In this document: piece after piece, positions 38,001-53,000 of the stretch
How positions within the stretch are numbered: the first letter of the stretch is position 1
Layout of the letters: each line of letters starts with the position of its first letter
NCBI GenBank assembly: GCA_025617745.1
Contig: CM046856.1
Coordinates: 45,437,049 to 45,501,048 of the forward strand
Direction: 5' to 3'
Length of the DNA stretch: 64,000 bases
From: Heliocidaris erythrogramma
Lineage: Eukaryota; Echinodermata; Echinoidea; Camarodonta; Echinometridae
The notes under the pieces: generated by a model
Told to the model about the DNA's origin: nothing
The model's database searches: none
The model's input: the letters and a program-made list of their open reading frames with translations, nothing else
Position numbers and translations under genes: made by a program

Positions 38001-41000
38001 AATGTTCTTTTGATTGAGGAAAATAGGCCATTCATGTCTTTTAATCTTTGGCCAAACAGCATCTTATTGTGAATCCTTTTTTAGTCCACACATATATATT
38101 TTTTTTACAACCCACATGGTTTGAATCACTATTGATATCTTGCTAGCTTCCATGTCCTCAAATTCCAACCATCAATCTCCTCTATGAAGACAATTAAGTG
38201 TTTCAGGTTATAGAGATTTTATTTATTACTATTATTACTTCTAATTTTATGTTTTAGTCATTCAAATCATACCAAAGAAGTAAACCAGAATCCAGTAAAC
38301 CTAACAAGCTGGATTTTAGACATGGAAGGTCTAAGGTATGTGTTACCATGGTAACGAGATGATTTACTGCACAGAGTGCCGTTAACCAACCAGAATATTC
38401 TTTCCACTGGGTGACTGTTCACTCATACTCAACTGCACATTTATACCATTTCTTCTCATGGAGATGACTTCACTGTGAATTAAAACATTTCTTATAATGG
38501 TCCATATTCTTGAACATGGCTCAAGTAAAGCCTGGCTTAATTTAGTCCACTGATTTATCCTAAGCCAAGCGTTGACCTAAGTTTGTATAAATTACCATAA
38601 TTAGGTAGCAAAATGAATTAATAAATAAGTTTGGGTCATAAAATAACAACGAGATAAGAATTTCACAGTGACATTTTTTTTTCTTTCATTTAGTTAGAGA
38701 GTTCTGGAGATTTGTACAGGATGAAGAGGTTAAGATATGACAGTCCTTAAATTAGTGGACTATGCAAGCAGTTGATGCAGTTGTGGTTGCGCAACCAAAA
38801 TTAGGAGCCCTACACAGTAAGTTGGATACCATCTGCTGTGTACGTTTCCAGTGTACTCCTATGCAAAAGATGCAAAAGATGCAAAAGATGCGTAATTTGA
38901 TTTTTCAATAAAAGATATTATACTGATTGTCACGTTAGATCACCTTTAGAATTCATAAGGATGAATTTGTTTTGCCTGTTTGTGCAGTCAGTTTGTGGAA
39001 AATGCTTAGAATTGTATTGAAATAGTACAGCAGTGGTGTTTTTCTGCGAGTCCTAATATGGCGACCGGTCGCATCAAAAGTAGAGGGCCTTGCTTTATCC
39101 ACTGGTAGAGATCGATGACTAAATCTAACTTTGGCGGCTTTTGAGAATACGAGCCATTAGGTTTTAAACAGAGGATACTGGCCATTGGGTTTTTAACAAA
39201 CTTGTTTGTTTTAATAATCTATCATACAAATTAAGCCTGAGTCATATCGAATATTTCATAAACCGGGATTCGACGACTTTGATTCGATCGAATACCGGTG
39301 CATCGATAAATGATGGGCGGTGAAAACAGAGTTGCACACAGTTGTACGCAGTGCATGCACCATGCACCGGTGACCGGTCCGCTGGCATCGCGGGCATATG
39401 TATGGGCTCTCGCTGCTCGAAATTAACGATAGCCCGCTAGCCAATGGCTAGTAAAAATCACAGCAGACGAGCCAAAATCTTAACTTAAGTTTCTAGTCCG
39501 TATGGCTAGCCAAAATATCACTAGTGTCGCACGAAGCGATGCTCATTGTCGACACACCCGACAATGATTCAAATTCAAAGAATTAATAATCTTACTTTGT
39601 CTTTGGAGAGCTGATTGGAACACGTTTGTTCGATGCCAAAAAAAAAAAAACAATACGAAATAAACTTTTCGTCGCTCAATATAGACTCGACTTCATTCAG
39701 CTTCAGAGATCATTCAGAAGTAATTGCCAATTTGATGAGAGTGTGATATTAGTTATTGCGAATTAAGTAGGAACACTCGTACTCATGCCCGTATTTATCA
39801 TGTTCAATTATACAATTGTCAAATTGACAATGCAGAGAGAGTGCAAGAAAATTATCGTAAACTTCAGTTCGTAACGACAAAACGATTTTTCCATAGAGAA
39901 AGCACAGGTAAAGCGCGACGTCCTCCGCGAGCGAATTAGCGAAAGTTAGCCAACAGTTTGAACTTTGAAGTCGCCTTCACGTTCTCTGCTAGTATATTAT
40001 GCTGTACGTTACGGAGTTTCTTTTTTTATTTGATTTTTTCACGGTGGCTACGGTAGTCAAAAATCTGGCGGACTACAAATCGATGCACCGAATTTGCCAA
40101 AACGTATTCGGGATTCGATGTCTTCGATCGAACACCGGCTAACCAATCGATTCGACTCAGGCTTAATACAAATAACCTAATCTTTACTACCACTTTGATG
40201 AAAGTAAAGGACATTTGTTTCAGGTTTGCAGTTCTAAGAAGAGGCTAATTCAAATTTCTCTTTATCTATCGGAGGTTGGACATTGGACAAATTCTCTTTC
40301 TTCTGTACTTATTTTGAGGATCTATTTGTGTTTTCTGTCTATTTTGGGGTCTTTTGTAAGATTTGACACATCCTACCGGTACTTGAAATTACCGGGATTT
40401 GAGTGACGTGAATAATACTATAAAGAATTTCAATATTGCAGAATAAGATTAAGATATTAGATAATCCACATATATCCAATGACTTAGACCATGTATTTTG
40501 GAGTATTATAAGGATTATCTATTTTTTCACTAGCTCTTTCTTTATGAATTGGTTTTTTGAAGTGTCTAAATTCTTTCTTTTCTTCTCTCTGTGAAATAAT
40601 GAAATAGACATTTGAGTGGCTAATTGAAAAAAATAATCTCCATGTTGTGAACTTTTGCTGTGGAGTACATATCTAATATAATGGATTTAATACACAGATC
40701 AAAGTTTGTGCACTTATTCACCTACTCTTGTGTAGGATGTATGTTATTGATGCTAGATATGTTTTTTATTGATAAATGGACAAAAGGATGATAGCAATAA
40801 AGTGCCATGTACATTGTGTGAAAAATATATTATAAAAAGAAGCGAGAAATAAAATACTCATTTTTCCCCATAGTTTTTAAGGTAGATATAACAGAAATAT
40901 TGAAAGAAAATGTATTTTTCTTATATCGTCTGTTGAGAGCCAGAAGGGAGTTAACTCTGTGTTAAAGTATATGAGTTAATGCCCTTGTGGCTCCAAACAG

Positions 41001-44000
41001 ACGATATTTAGTTTTTAACTACATGTATGAATGGTGCATCATGATACAAGATATGAGGAATATATTCTTATTGTGAAAAGTACAGTCAAACCTGTCTTAG
41101 CGGCCACCTGTCTATAGCGGCTACCAAAAAAATCCCCCGCAGGAAATTACTGTGTTGTAGACCCTGCAGATAGCGGTCACCTGCTTAACGCGGCCAGCGG
41201 CCACTCATTATGTATCCAGCGGTCAATATCTGACCGCGTATAGCGGCCACCAATATCGAGTCGAGCCGTAGCTTCATGCACAAAAAAAATAGCTTTTGCA
41301 ATAATGAAGCCGCGATGCGTTTACCGAGTCCTAGCTCAGTCAGACTCTCACACAAACGTCGTGAATAGATTCTACAATGGCCAAGAAGTAGTACTGAATT
41401 TATGAAAGATCTAAAAGTTTTACCACATTTCCGACTAATTAGAGATTAAAAGTCTGGAGTAAGAATTAAGCACAAGTATTGTTCGTTTACGTAATCTTCG
41501 CATCATCTAGCCACAATTCCCGCACCTGTATTGTTCTCTTAGCTTAGCTACCTCGATACAAATGAAACAACCGGTATCACGGTCGGCATTGATATCGATC
41601 GCACATGCGCAATACCACAGGCTCGTACACTTCAATATTAATTTTTATTTTTTTAAAGAAAAAAAAAAGGGTTAAAGCTTTCGAAAAAAAAAATTTAAAG
41701 GAGTGAATTTTTTCGAAAGTGAAAATAATAAAATACTACCCAACTATTACTTTTTTCAGGATCAATAATATCGATTTCATGTACGAGCCTGTCCTGCTAA
41801 AAAACCGGCGATCCATTGTCGACATTCGCACTTTCGACGAATCAAGTGAGCACCTTCTATCGTCTGTTCTCAAAAATAGTTAAAACTTCTTTTAAACCAT
41901 TCGAAAGGCAAAATATTTATTGAATGAAAACTGATTGCATGATTTTATTCAAAAGATAAACTTATTATTGTAATTTTTTGACAGGTAGCAAAAGCATGAT
42001 TAGACTTCATTTTTAGACTATAAAAATCAAGAACAGCAGTCTACCGCGGGCGGTACGTACATGGTAATTTCAGGGAAAATTCATTTTACACAGATTGCAT
42101 GTATATCTATTGTTTTTCTCATTTATTGACAACAAAGCACATTATTTTGGCATTTTATATTTCATATGAAATGTTATAAAAATCTGTAGATCTATAGCTT
42201 ATTTTCCTAAGTGATATGGATGCATGTATATTACAAGTGATGTTGCTTGTATGTGCAAACATTAAAAATGGCTGCCGACCTGTCTATAGTGGCCAACTGT
42301 CTATAGCGACCACTTTTGCCGTTTCCCTTCGGTGGCCGCTATAGACAGGTTTGACTGTACATGTAGTCAAACCTGCTTTAGCGACCACTAGAAAGACCAC
42401 CTGGCTATAAAGACCACAATTTTTTTTCCCCTTGAAAAGTGTTTCTCATTGAAACATGGATTAAAGTAACCTGTACATAAAGACCACCTGCTCACAAAGA
42501 CCACTTTTCTTGTTTCCCTTAAGCGGTCTTTATAGACAGGTTTCACTGTATATCCTACTTGGTCATAATTCTGCTTCATTTTGAATCCAGGAAAATGAAT
42601 TTATTCACTTTTGCATTTCTGAATAATCTGCTTTCCTTTTTGTTTGTAGTCTTTCCATTGTGTTGCAAGTAAATGGGATTCCCCAAAGTCCCCAAAGCAT
42701 TTAAATAAGTTCAGGTCCAAGGTATGTTACCACACCAATGGGGGTTGTGTTCTTGTGTGATGTTCAGGGCCCTGTTTCATAAAACTTGATATCAATAACA
42801 ACTGCCCCATTTCTATGACAAATTTGCTCTTAGCCAATCAGATTCAAGGATTTCAGTAGCTTTTAACAGCCATTGTATTAAATTTAAATATTGTTATTGA
42901 TAACAGGTTTTATGAAACGGGCCCTGGACTGGTAAAACAGGGAGCACCAACTCTGATTTCTTCATCTGTTAGCCGGTGATAAAACAAATGCTTTTTTTTT
43001 TTTGTTCATTGGAGATCTATTAGGCTTTTTGGTGCAGAAAGTTGAATCTACTTCTTTATTTTGATCAGAGCTATTTGGGAGTTTCCAGAGCTAAATTGCT
43101 TCCTGCTCACTTGTATTTTTTCACTGATGTGGGCTTTATGTACATGTATTTGCTATTAGAATGGATGTACTATAATTCAAAATTTTGTTGAAATAGGATT
43201 CTGAGAATTGATGAAAAACACCTGTACACTATACAATGTACTGTAATGGAATTCTTGCACTGATTTGGGGTTCAAGTATTTTCTGTTTACTGTGATTTTC
43301 TTTAATGTCACCTTTTTATTCTTTTTAAGCAAGTACACATTTTAACTTTTTTTTTTAAACACACTGGAAATATTTCATTGTGCAGGTTGTTTGTTATAAT
43401 GTAGAAATCATCCTTTTGGCATTCTATGTACATCATGTGGAGTGATTTTTCATTTTCTGATAAAAATTAAGGAAAAAACATAAGTCACCCCTTTCTGATG
43501 CTGTAATTTTTTCTTTTTTCTTGTACTCTTGTTTGAACTTCTAATGTTTGTTTGTTTGTGCACAGATGCAATTTCACACACTTTTTCATGTAACCTATTG
43601 AAATGGTCACTCATTGATAGAAAAGTGTTGTTTTTTTAATTGTGTAGACAACATAACATTAATTATAGATTTACAACAACATTGTTTTTAAAAACAAAAA
43701 TATATCATTATTACATGTATTTGGAGTAATCCACATACAGTTCCTCATGATACTGAACTATTAAGAGACATCATTATTTTCTTTGTGTTCACATACAATA
43801 CATAAAGATTTATGTTAAGATACATGGTTGGGTAAGACTGATATTATTTACTGATAAAAGGTGGACTAATATCATTAATTTATGTTCATTATTAATATGG
43901 TTTTAATTCAGTTTCATTTGGTGATTTAAATGGTGACCATTGCATTTGGTCTGCTGAGCGCCGGAAGGGCGTTATCTCATATACTTTTATACAGAGTTAC

Positions 44001-47000
44001 CGCCCTTCTGGCTCTCAACAGGATGGCACATGTATCTGCTTTAATATTTATGATCTGGTTCTGCTTTTTTGCTTTTAGTCCTTCCATTCTGCCACAAGTA
44101 AATCAGAATCCGTAAAGTCCAATAAATCGGATTCCTCATTTAGGTTCAAACGGTCTAAGGTATGTTTCCATGGCAACAGCTTCTCTTCTTGGCACTTGTC
44201 TGATGGTCTGGATTCTTAATATAGTGATCACCAACTCTTCTTCTTTCCTCAAGACTGTCCATCTTTAACCTATTCTGACAAAAAGGGAACGTCTACTCTG
44301 GGGGGCGTTTCATGAAAGGACTTGTCAGATATTTTATCTGACAAATTTGCTCTCAGCCAGTCATATGCAAGGATTTCAGGAGCTTATAACAGTTGTCAGA
44401 TAAAATATCCGACAACTTCCTTTCATGAAACAGGAAAAAGTGAGAGAATTACATCAGTGAAAATTTGAGGACAATTTGCTAACGGATATTGAAGTTGTGA
44501 ATTTTAATGCTGTAGTCCTTCAAATGCAAATTGGCAACTCTGTGATTTACTTTGCAAGCATCTGCCAATTTCTTTTTAAATAAAAAAAATTCATGAACCT
44601 AAAATTCTCTGTTCTTAAATAATTGAAGAGTTTAGAGGGGATGTGTCCAAACATATGTCCATTAGGTTTAATTAGATGTCATATTTCTTTTATAGAAATT
44701 AGTGAAAAATTTACAACAGAACAATTGGGAGCAGAGCTCTCAAGGTAAATTACTGTCTCAAGGTAAATTACTGATTTGCCAATTTGTATTTAATTGATCA
44801 CAACTTCAAAACTTCATACCTTTCTGACCCCCTATCAGATTTTCCTCACATTATCTCTGATTAGTTTTTCTTGTTTTAATACTTTTATTTTAGCCACTTT
44901 TATATCAGAGTGGACTTCCCTATTAAAATTGAATTATTCAAGGTTTTGACGATATTTAGTTTGATTCCTAAAACAAAAATAGAAATGGCAAGAGACCATA
45001 TTATACACTCTACCGCACACACAGACCTGGGTCTAATAATGTAAATTTTATGATGTAGTTGTCTTTTACATCTAGTTCCAAACTGTTTTATTGAAAATGA
45101 CTGATCTATGTACAATCAGTTGTAAGTTATATCATCTGGGTCTTGTTTCATAAAACTTGTTATCAGTAACTGCCACATTTCTATGACAAATTGCTCTCCG
45201 CCAATCAGATGCAAGGATTTCAGTAGCTTATAACAACTATTGTAACTTGTTATTGATAACAAGTTTTATGAAACAGGATCCTGGGGAGAAACAGAAGTCT
45301 TAACTCCAGTTAAAAGGATATGAGTTAATGATCTTCTGGCTATTTACAGAGGAATTATGTTACATTATAGCCCTGGTTTCTGTTACTTTGGGAAAAAGAA
45401 AAAGAAAAGAAAAAGCAAACCTGTTATACAGGTAGCGATTATGGTAATGACTTGAAAAGTTCAATCTTGTCAAATTCGATAGATTGCTTCTCTTCATTAA
45501 TTTTTCCTTCTGATTAATACATCTTTCTCTCCCACTTCTCTTTTCCAGTTGTAACAATTTTGGTAACTTCATCCAACTAATCTTCCCCTCAGTTACGACA
45601 GAACACTTGTTTTCTGTTTCATTATGATAATATATACCTTTCACTTAAAGGCCAAGTCCACCCTAATATCAAGTTGATTTGAATAAACAGAGTAAAATTA
45701 AACAAGCATAACAGTAAAAATTTCACTGAAATCGGATGTAAAATAAGAAAGTTATGGCATTATGAAGTTTTGCATTATTTCATGAAACAGTGTTATGCAT
45801 AGCATGGGCCGTATGCAAATGAGTGAACCGATGATGTCATGCACTCACTTTTCCTTATGTATTTTATTATATGAAATATCATATATTTCATTTTTTTGCT
45901 TCAATAATGTAAAACATGGTTTGACTCCATATGGAACTTGTAAAATCATCATTATTGTAACATCATCATTATTGTAACTTATTTTCATACAAGGAAGGGA
46001 TTCTTTATTATCACATCTATAAAAATTGAAATATTTGAAATTTCATATAATAAAATACATAAGGAAAAGTGAGTGTGTGACATCATCGGTTCACTCATTT
46101 GCATACCACCCATGCTGTGCATATCACTGTTTTGCAAAACTTCAAAATGCCATAACTTTCCTATTTTACATCCGATTTCAGTGAAATTTTTACTGTTATA
46201 CTTGTTTAATTTTACTCTGTTTATTCAAATCAACTTGATATTGAGGTGGACTTGGCCTTTAATAGAAGATAATCGTATGTCTAGATGATGCAGTGTACCC
46301 ATCATAATTGTACATATATCAACTCCTGCGAGCTAAAAGAGTATTAACTCCGTATCAAATATCTGATTTAACGCCCTTTTGGTTCTCAGCCGATGATATG
46401 TAATAAATGGCATTGGGTATAATGACTGCACATACAGGTGTAGCTCAGCATTATTTTCTTGAGAAGAGTTTATGTTTTAAATGAAGTGATGCTGAATATA
46501 ACATGTACATGCATTGATGGAAATTTGGTAATGGAATTTAGTGCTTGAAAGTCGGCACTTGTAATTGTGTGTTTTTACAAACATTATTTTGTACATGTAA
46601 GTTTAGATACACTGTAGGTAGAAAACTAACAATTTCATAACAATGTAACAGATATATGAAATTAATGTATGACATTTAGCGGTAGATATTCGTGGATGTG
46701 AATATGCCTTTTTTGTTTTGTTTCAATAAAACAATCAAGTGCCGTGCCGAGTAGGTCTTTTTGATAGCTAATACTTACATAAATTAGCTGATGATAAAGA
46801 ATGGTAGGCTGTGCCTTCAGGGGAGCATTTCATCAAGTGTCTTGTCAGTGATTTTTACTGACAAATTTGCTCTCAGCCAATCAGATGCAAGGATTTCAGT
46901 AGCTTATAACAGTTGCCGGTAAAAATCACTGACAAAACGCTTGATGAAATGCTCCCTGATGTATTGTCGAGACTGTAGAAGTATTGAAATCATCTTTAAA

Positions 47001-50000
47001 GTGCTTTGGTAACTTTGTAGTAGAGGCTTGACAAAATCTGAGCTGCCTGGCCTTACATGCTATCAGTGTATGTAATATGGTGTAAAAATGAAGCCGGGGG
47101 GGGGGGGGGGGGCACTTCAAAATCATCATATCCTTCACAAAAGTAAACATATGCAAGTGACCGGAAATGCCAGACTCATTTCCCCCATAGACTCAGTGTT
47201 AGACTAAAGCGTATGGCCATACACTTTCGTAAATGGGAGTAATCAGTCATAGATATCTTAATAATAGCATTATATATTTGAAAACCTTTCTATGCCTGGC
47301 TATTTATTTATCCTTCTGAACATCATTATACAAGACAGATATCAAAATTCAACAATTTATTAAATCAAGCTCCACAAAGTTACTGAATCCCTTTAATATA
47401 CAGAATTATAAACTGATCAAGGATGATTCCCTTATCAGTAGGCTATTTATCCATACAATGTATATTTTATATGGGTGTTTGTGTTTCAACATAATATAGT
47501 AAATGGTGATGGGTGTTATTAACAAATGGATATATTATTGCCATGAATACTAACGCTTATAATCATGTCATGCTTGCTCAGAATTATATATTTATCCATC
47601 ACTTACTGTAAATGTGGAATATTTCACAATGTGGAAATTTTCCTGCATTTCACGCAGCGTGAGATTTGCACGAAAATGAAAAGAAAAACACAAATATTTT
47701 TGTTCAGGTAATTTTTTGCCCATGAGTTAGCATATCAGCAAAATTACAAACACATGAAATTCTGTTTATTTGGCCAAGTACTAGAAATCAATCGCATGAA
47801 AGTTTCCACTTTTACAGTAAATCTCTTTCATGATTGAAACTTTCTGAGGAGGGGAAATGAACCCTCATAGTCATATGGTGTAACAACCATTTCATGTGAT
47901 GCTAAAACTTATTAATATTAACATACATGTAGAATATGCTTTTGTTTAACCCTTTCCATGCCACCAGACTTTTGAGCAAATGTCAAAAATGAATTTTCAA
48001 GAGTTAAATATTTACTTTCGAAGAATTTTTTTTCTCAAGCAAACTAGGCAAAGATATATTGCATAAGAATACACATTATACTGATGACACAGGTTTCTGT
48101 ATAAGGAAGAATCTTTAAGCCATTCTGAGCCTATAAATAATGTTCAACACTCAATTTTTTGGGCGGGATTTGCCGCCCACGGCATGGTAGGGGTTAACAA
48201 TAGTACTGCTGTTGATATGCTGATTGAGTATGCCTATGGCTTATTCAAAGAAATAAAGGTGTTTAATGAATATTTATGAAGTCATTGCAGACATTGAAAA
48301 TAGAAATAACACTGCTTTGCCAGTAATTGCTTAAGGGAACTGCTTAACATTGCTTGGTAGTAGGTTGATATGCCTTTCTTTGTTGGAGAAATGACTTTTG
48401 TAGGAAGAGCATGGGATTGAACTTGCCCTCCTCATCTTGTCAATATACTAACACACTTGAAGAAAGGTGACTCTTGTATGCCTGGGGTTTTTATATAAAA
48501 TCTTAAAACTGATGCTTATCCCGTTGTTCGGTATCTTTTTCTTCCAATCTCGCCATTATCAAAACCAGGCAAGGCACAGCTTTATGAGGAAGATCCCCCA
48601 AGGTGCCGAGGCCTCCAACGTCCTTATCGGAGAGGTGGATTTCCTGTCGCGTCCGATCATCGCGTTCGTTCGGCTTCAGACGGCGGTATCCCTCGGTGAC
48701 CTGACGGAGGTACCCATCCCAACCAGGTTTCTCTTCATCCTACTTGGTCCACAGTCCGGGGAGACCAAACGATACCATGAGATCGGAAGATGCGTTGCTA
48801 CGCTTATGTCAGATAAGGTATCACTAAAGCCATTCTCATGATGTACTCAAACTTTCATGCATGCCTCTTTGTCAACTGCCTGCGAACAAACTATTACAGT
48901 ACATTCACCTGTTACAAGTTATTTTATTTTAATATTCTGGGCAGCGTTTCATCACACCGTCACAAGTACAAGTTCGCCGACATCCCATTAAAACATGTGT
49001 ATTGAAATTAGCACGCGTTTCAATGGGATGTCTACAAACTTGTACTTCTGACGGTTTGATGAAACGATGCCCAGAATGCCGATTGCATACATTAAGTGTT
49101 GATAGGTCAGTCAAGTGCTAACGATTGTTCAACCAACCTGCTCTTAATTTATGCAACATGCATTCTGACTATTGAAATTAAAAGCTTCTTTTAAAACACT
49201 TTGAAGTTCTAAAGACTTTTTTGCTCGGGGGGGGGGGGGGGGGTTTGCTGAAACACATATTCTGAAAGGAATTTAGCTTTGAAATTTATGTTTGTTTTTT
49301 CAAAGGAAGAAAACCTTAAACATACTTCAAACATATATAAAAACCTCGATATAAAGTATTTGAATAGCAGCAGGGACATTAATTAAAGGTTGAAGGAGCG
49401 TTTTTTCATGATGCATTAACTCTTTCTCTGTTTGGCTCAACTATCTAGGTTTTCCATGATGTAGCATACAAGGCCAAGTGTGTCAAGGATCTCCTGGCCG
49501 GCATAGATGAGTTCATTGACTCTGTTACAGTTCTTCCACCAGGTGAGTAACCCATGGATGCGGTGTTTCCGTGGCAACAGCCCCTGATGGGAATTCCCAT
49601 GTGTAGTAGTACCGTCTTGTTTCCTAGACTTGTTTGAAGTAGAAACTACTTATTCTGACAAATTAATATGACTGGTAAAGTCTTCTGTCTGTAATCATGA
49701 TCATAATCTTGATCATGATTGTGGTGGTGATGATGATCATGAAAATGGTGAAGGTGATGACGATTATAATAGTTCTGCTGTTACTAACAATAATAAGAAA
49801 TACTAATAAGGTTTGTGCAAATTTACTTGATTTGGTTCTCTGTACACTTTACAAATTTACAAAATGCACAAAATAAACACTGAAAATATATAATAATAAT
49901 AATAATAATAATATTGAATATTTATATAGCGCTCGTATCCACCAAAGGTGCTCAAGGCGCTCCAATATTACTCTGGCTTTAGCCGAGCTGCCCTATAAGG

Positions 50001-53000
50001 CGCTCAAAGCATTTCAAGAAATAAATTCCTACCAGGTACCCATTTACTACACCTGGGTGGAGAGTGGCAAATGTAGATTAATGTCTTGCCAAAGGACATT
50101 AGTGCCGCGGCGGGACTCGAACCGCGAACCATGAGATCCACAGTCCGGTGACGTATCCACTAAACCACGACACCTCCACAACTATAAAATATAAAATCAC
50201 CTCACAGAATACATGTACATGAGAAAAAAATGTTAAACCAGAAATCAATGAATCAATAATTATGTTGTCCAACTCCAACAAAACTCTCTGTCCTACTGCC
50301 TCTTCACCTCTAGGTGCATGGGATCCTAACATCAGAATCGAGCCTCCAAAGACGGTTCCCTCCCAGGCCAAGAGATTGTCCCACTTCCAAACGCCCAACG
50401 GACACGCAGAGGGGATAGACGACGAAGACGGAGGAGGAGCAGGAGGTGGAGGAGGGCATAACGGGGAGCATGAAGGACTGGAGAGAACTGGAAAGTATGT
50501 TTGAAGTGACAGGATAGAAGCAAGTTTTAATTTGAATATTTCTAGAAGGGATGAATTGACGAATTGGAGGGGAGTAGCGTTTGTAATTGCTCAGTCAGTG
50601 TGCCCATCAGGATGACTCCTCAGACTGTCATCCTCCAGAAAGCTAGCCCCACTCCCCAAGGACAACCAACTCCCTAGGACAATGTCCAGGTGTAGCTGTC
50701 TGATGATGGGCTAGTTATCAGGGGATTAATAGTTCCAAGTTTGTTGTTGTCTTGGGGGTAGTTGTGAGGGAAGGTACTCTACTTGGCTTCGGGGGGGGGG
50801 GGGATAATTTTCCCGGTGGTAGTTGTCTTGGAATCGAGACAGTGTTACAGAAGGCATAAAGATAGAATCTGCCATTGGCACAATAGTTCATGAGTGAGAG
50901 TATTGGTTTAGGGGACCAGTATGTACCTTCTAACTAAACCAAGTCTATGTGCAAGTACCTTTGAGTAGGGTATTAATCATACCTTGTACTGGCTACCTCA
51001 GATTGAAGGAAAGTCAAACATGTACATCCTACATGTGTACCTGGCTTTTTAGCTCATAACAACCAACTGAGGGATGAAGGCTAGAGGAATGAAGCAGAAA
51101 TTCTGGAAGGAACAAGTCCATAAAAAGGCATGAAGATAAATGTCTAAAATGGAGTATGTACATGCACGGTTTTGTTGGTATGGGACTAACAGTGCTTCAC
51201 TTTTTAAAGCCCAGTCCTTATCTCCCCCTGTAGGATTTTTGGAGGTCTGGTAGAGGACTGCAAGCGTCGCTTCCCATTCTACCTGAGCGACTTCACGGAT
51301 GCTCTTCATCTGCAGTGTCTGGCTTCGTTCATCTTCATGTACTTTGCCTGTATCACCCCAGTCATTACGTTTGGAGGACTGCTGGGGGAGGCAACAGACA
51401 ACAAAATGGTATGTCCTTAGGAGGGGAAAATGAACCAAACTGAAATGTGTTACTATTGATCTTGTACGAAATGAATCACTAGAGCCACTATGGCCTGCAA
51501 TGGCTCATATAGTCTGCCTTTTGATATAATTCAATGATTGTGTACATTTCGTTCAAAGTAAATATAATTTCATATTTTAAAAAATCTTAATTTAAAATAA
51601 TTGCTTTGTGCTAAAGTAGAATGAAACGCTAATTTTCATTAATGATGTTTTCTGTCAGAGAAACAGCTTTCCAAATGTACATATTCCAAAGACATCAAAC
51701 TTTGAAAGAGAACCCTAATGAAAGTGTTGTTCACTTGCTTCCCAACCTAATACACTTTCTCTGAATTATCTTGTATCTTGTAAATAGAGTGCGTTAGAGA
51801 GTCTACTTGGTGCTTCCATCTGTGGTGTGGCGTTTCATCTCTTTGCTGGTCAACCTCTCACTATCTTGGGTTCAACAGGACCTATCCTAGTCTATGAGAA
51901 GATCCTTGTCGAGTTCTGCAAGTGAGTTCCTATCATGTTCTCTTCTCGGGTCAATAACAATAATTGCTTGCATTTGTTGAGGGTTTGCATGGTCCCCTAA
52001 TTGCTTTTCTTCATGCATCCAATTGTATATACAACCATTTCTGTACAACCAAGATTATTTTTTTTTCATAAATTGAAAATGCAAGAATCAATTATTTGGT
52101 GTTGATTCTTTGTTTCACTGTTAAATTGGGCATAAAACATCCTCCATGGAAAAGCACCATCTTTTTTGTTTTTTTTTGTTGGAAAAAGGTAACAGCTGCT
52201 CAGTAGTCCAAATGGAGAGTCTAATATCTTGGACAGGATTTGCTGCCTATGGTATTGAGAAAATGCACAATCAAGCATCTCTTTGCCAGAAAGTTCTTTC
52301 ATGAACTGTACCCGAAAGAATACTGCAGTTCACCCTTGAAGTTCATTTCTGTTTAGAAGTGGTCCCTTTCCATGAAGGAATAAGTACTAGTCCTTGTAAG
52401 GACTACCTGTCATATGGGGTGTTGCAAGAAAGTTGCAATCAATTGCAAATGGTAAAGCAAATTAGAACAACCATTCTGAATGGTTCAGGGTCTGCCCGTT
52501 CAAGAAGATGCGCTTGCAACAATGATTTTGATTGGTCAGTACCAATCAGTTGCAACTTGCAATCAATCGCAACTTTCTTGCAACACCCCAATAGTGTTGC
52601 CACAATCATCTTATGTGATCTCCTCACCATGCAAACCCAGAAAGAACACAACAGTCATTTAATTAATCATGAAATGATTTCAAGATTAAGTCCCTATCTT
52701 TTTGTTCTTTCTCTCTTCCAGAACTGCTGAATTAGATTACCTGTCATTCCGTTTCTGGATAGGTCTGTGGACAATGGTACTGTGTGTCATCTTGGTTGCT
52801 ACCGATGCCAGTTCGCTTGTCAAGTACTTTACTCGTTTCATTGAGGAGAGCTTCTCAAGTCTCATCTCCTTCATCTTCATCTATGAGTCAGTTCATAAAC
52901 TGATCAAGATCTACAAACATTATCCTGTAGCAAGGTTAGTGAAGAGATCAGGGGAGCGTTTCATCAAGCGTTTTGTCAGTGATTTTTACCGAAAACTGTT

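Noticed and set aside
45646..46288. Open frames at 45795 and 46073
   Set aside because: They lie in the two arms of a perfect foldback and mirror one another.
50104..50180. tRNA gene on the minus strand
   Set aside because: A and B boxes are present, but it is joined to a SINE body and tail; a SINE head explains it better.
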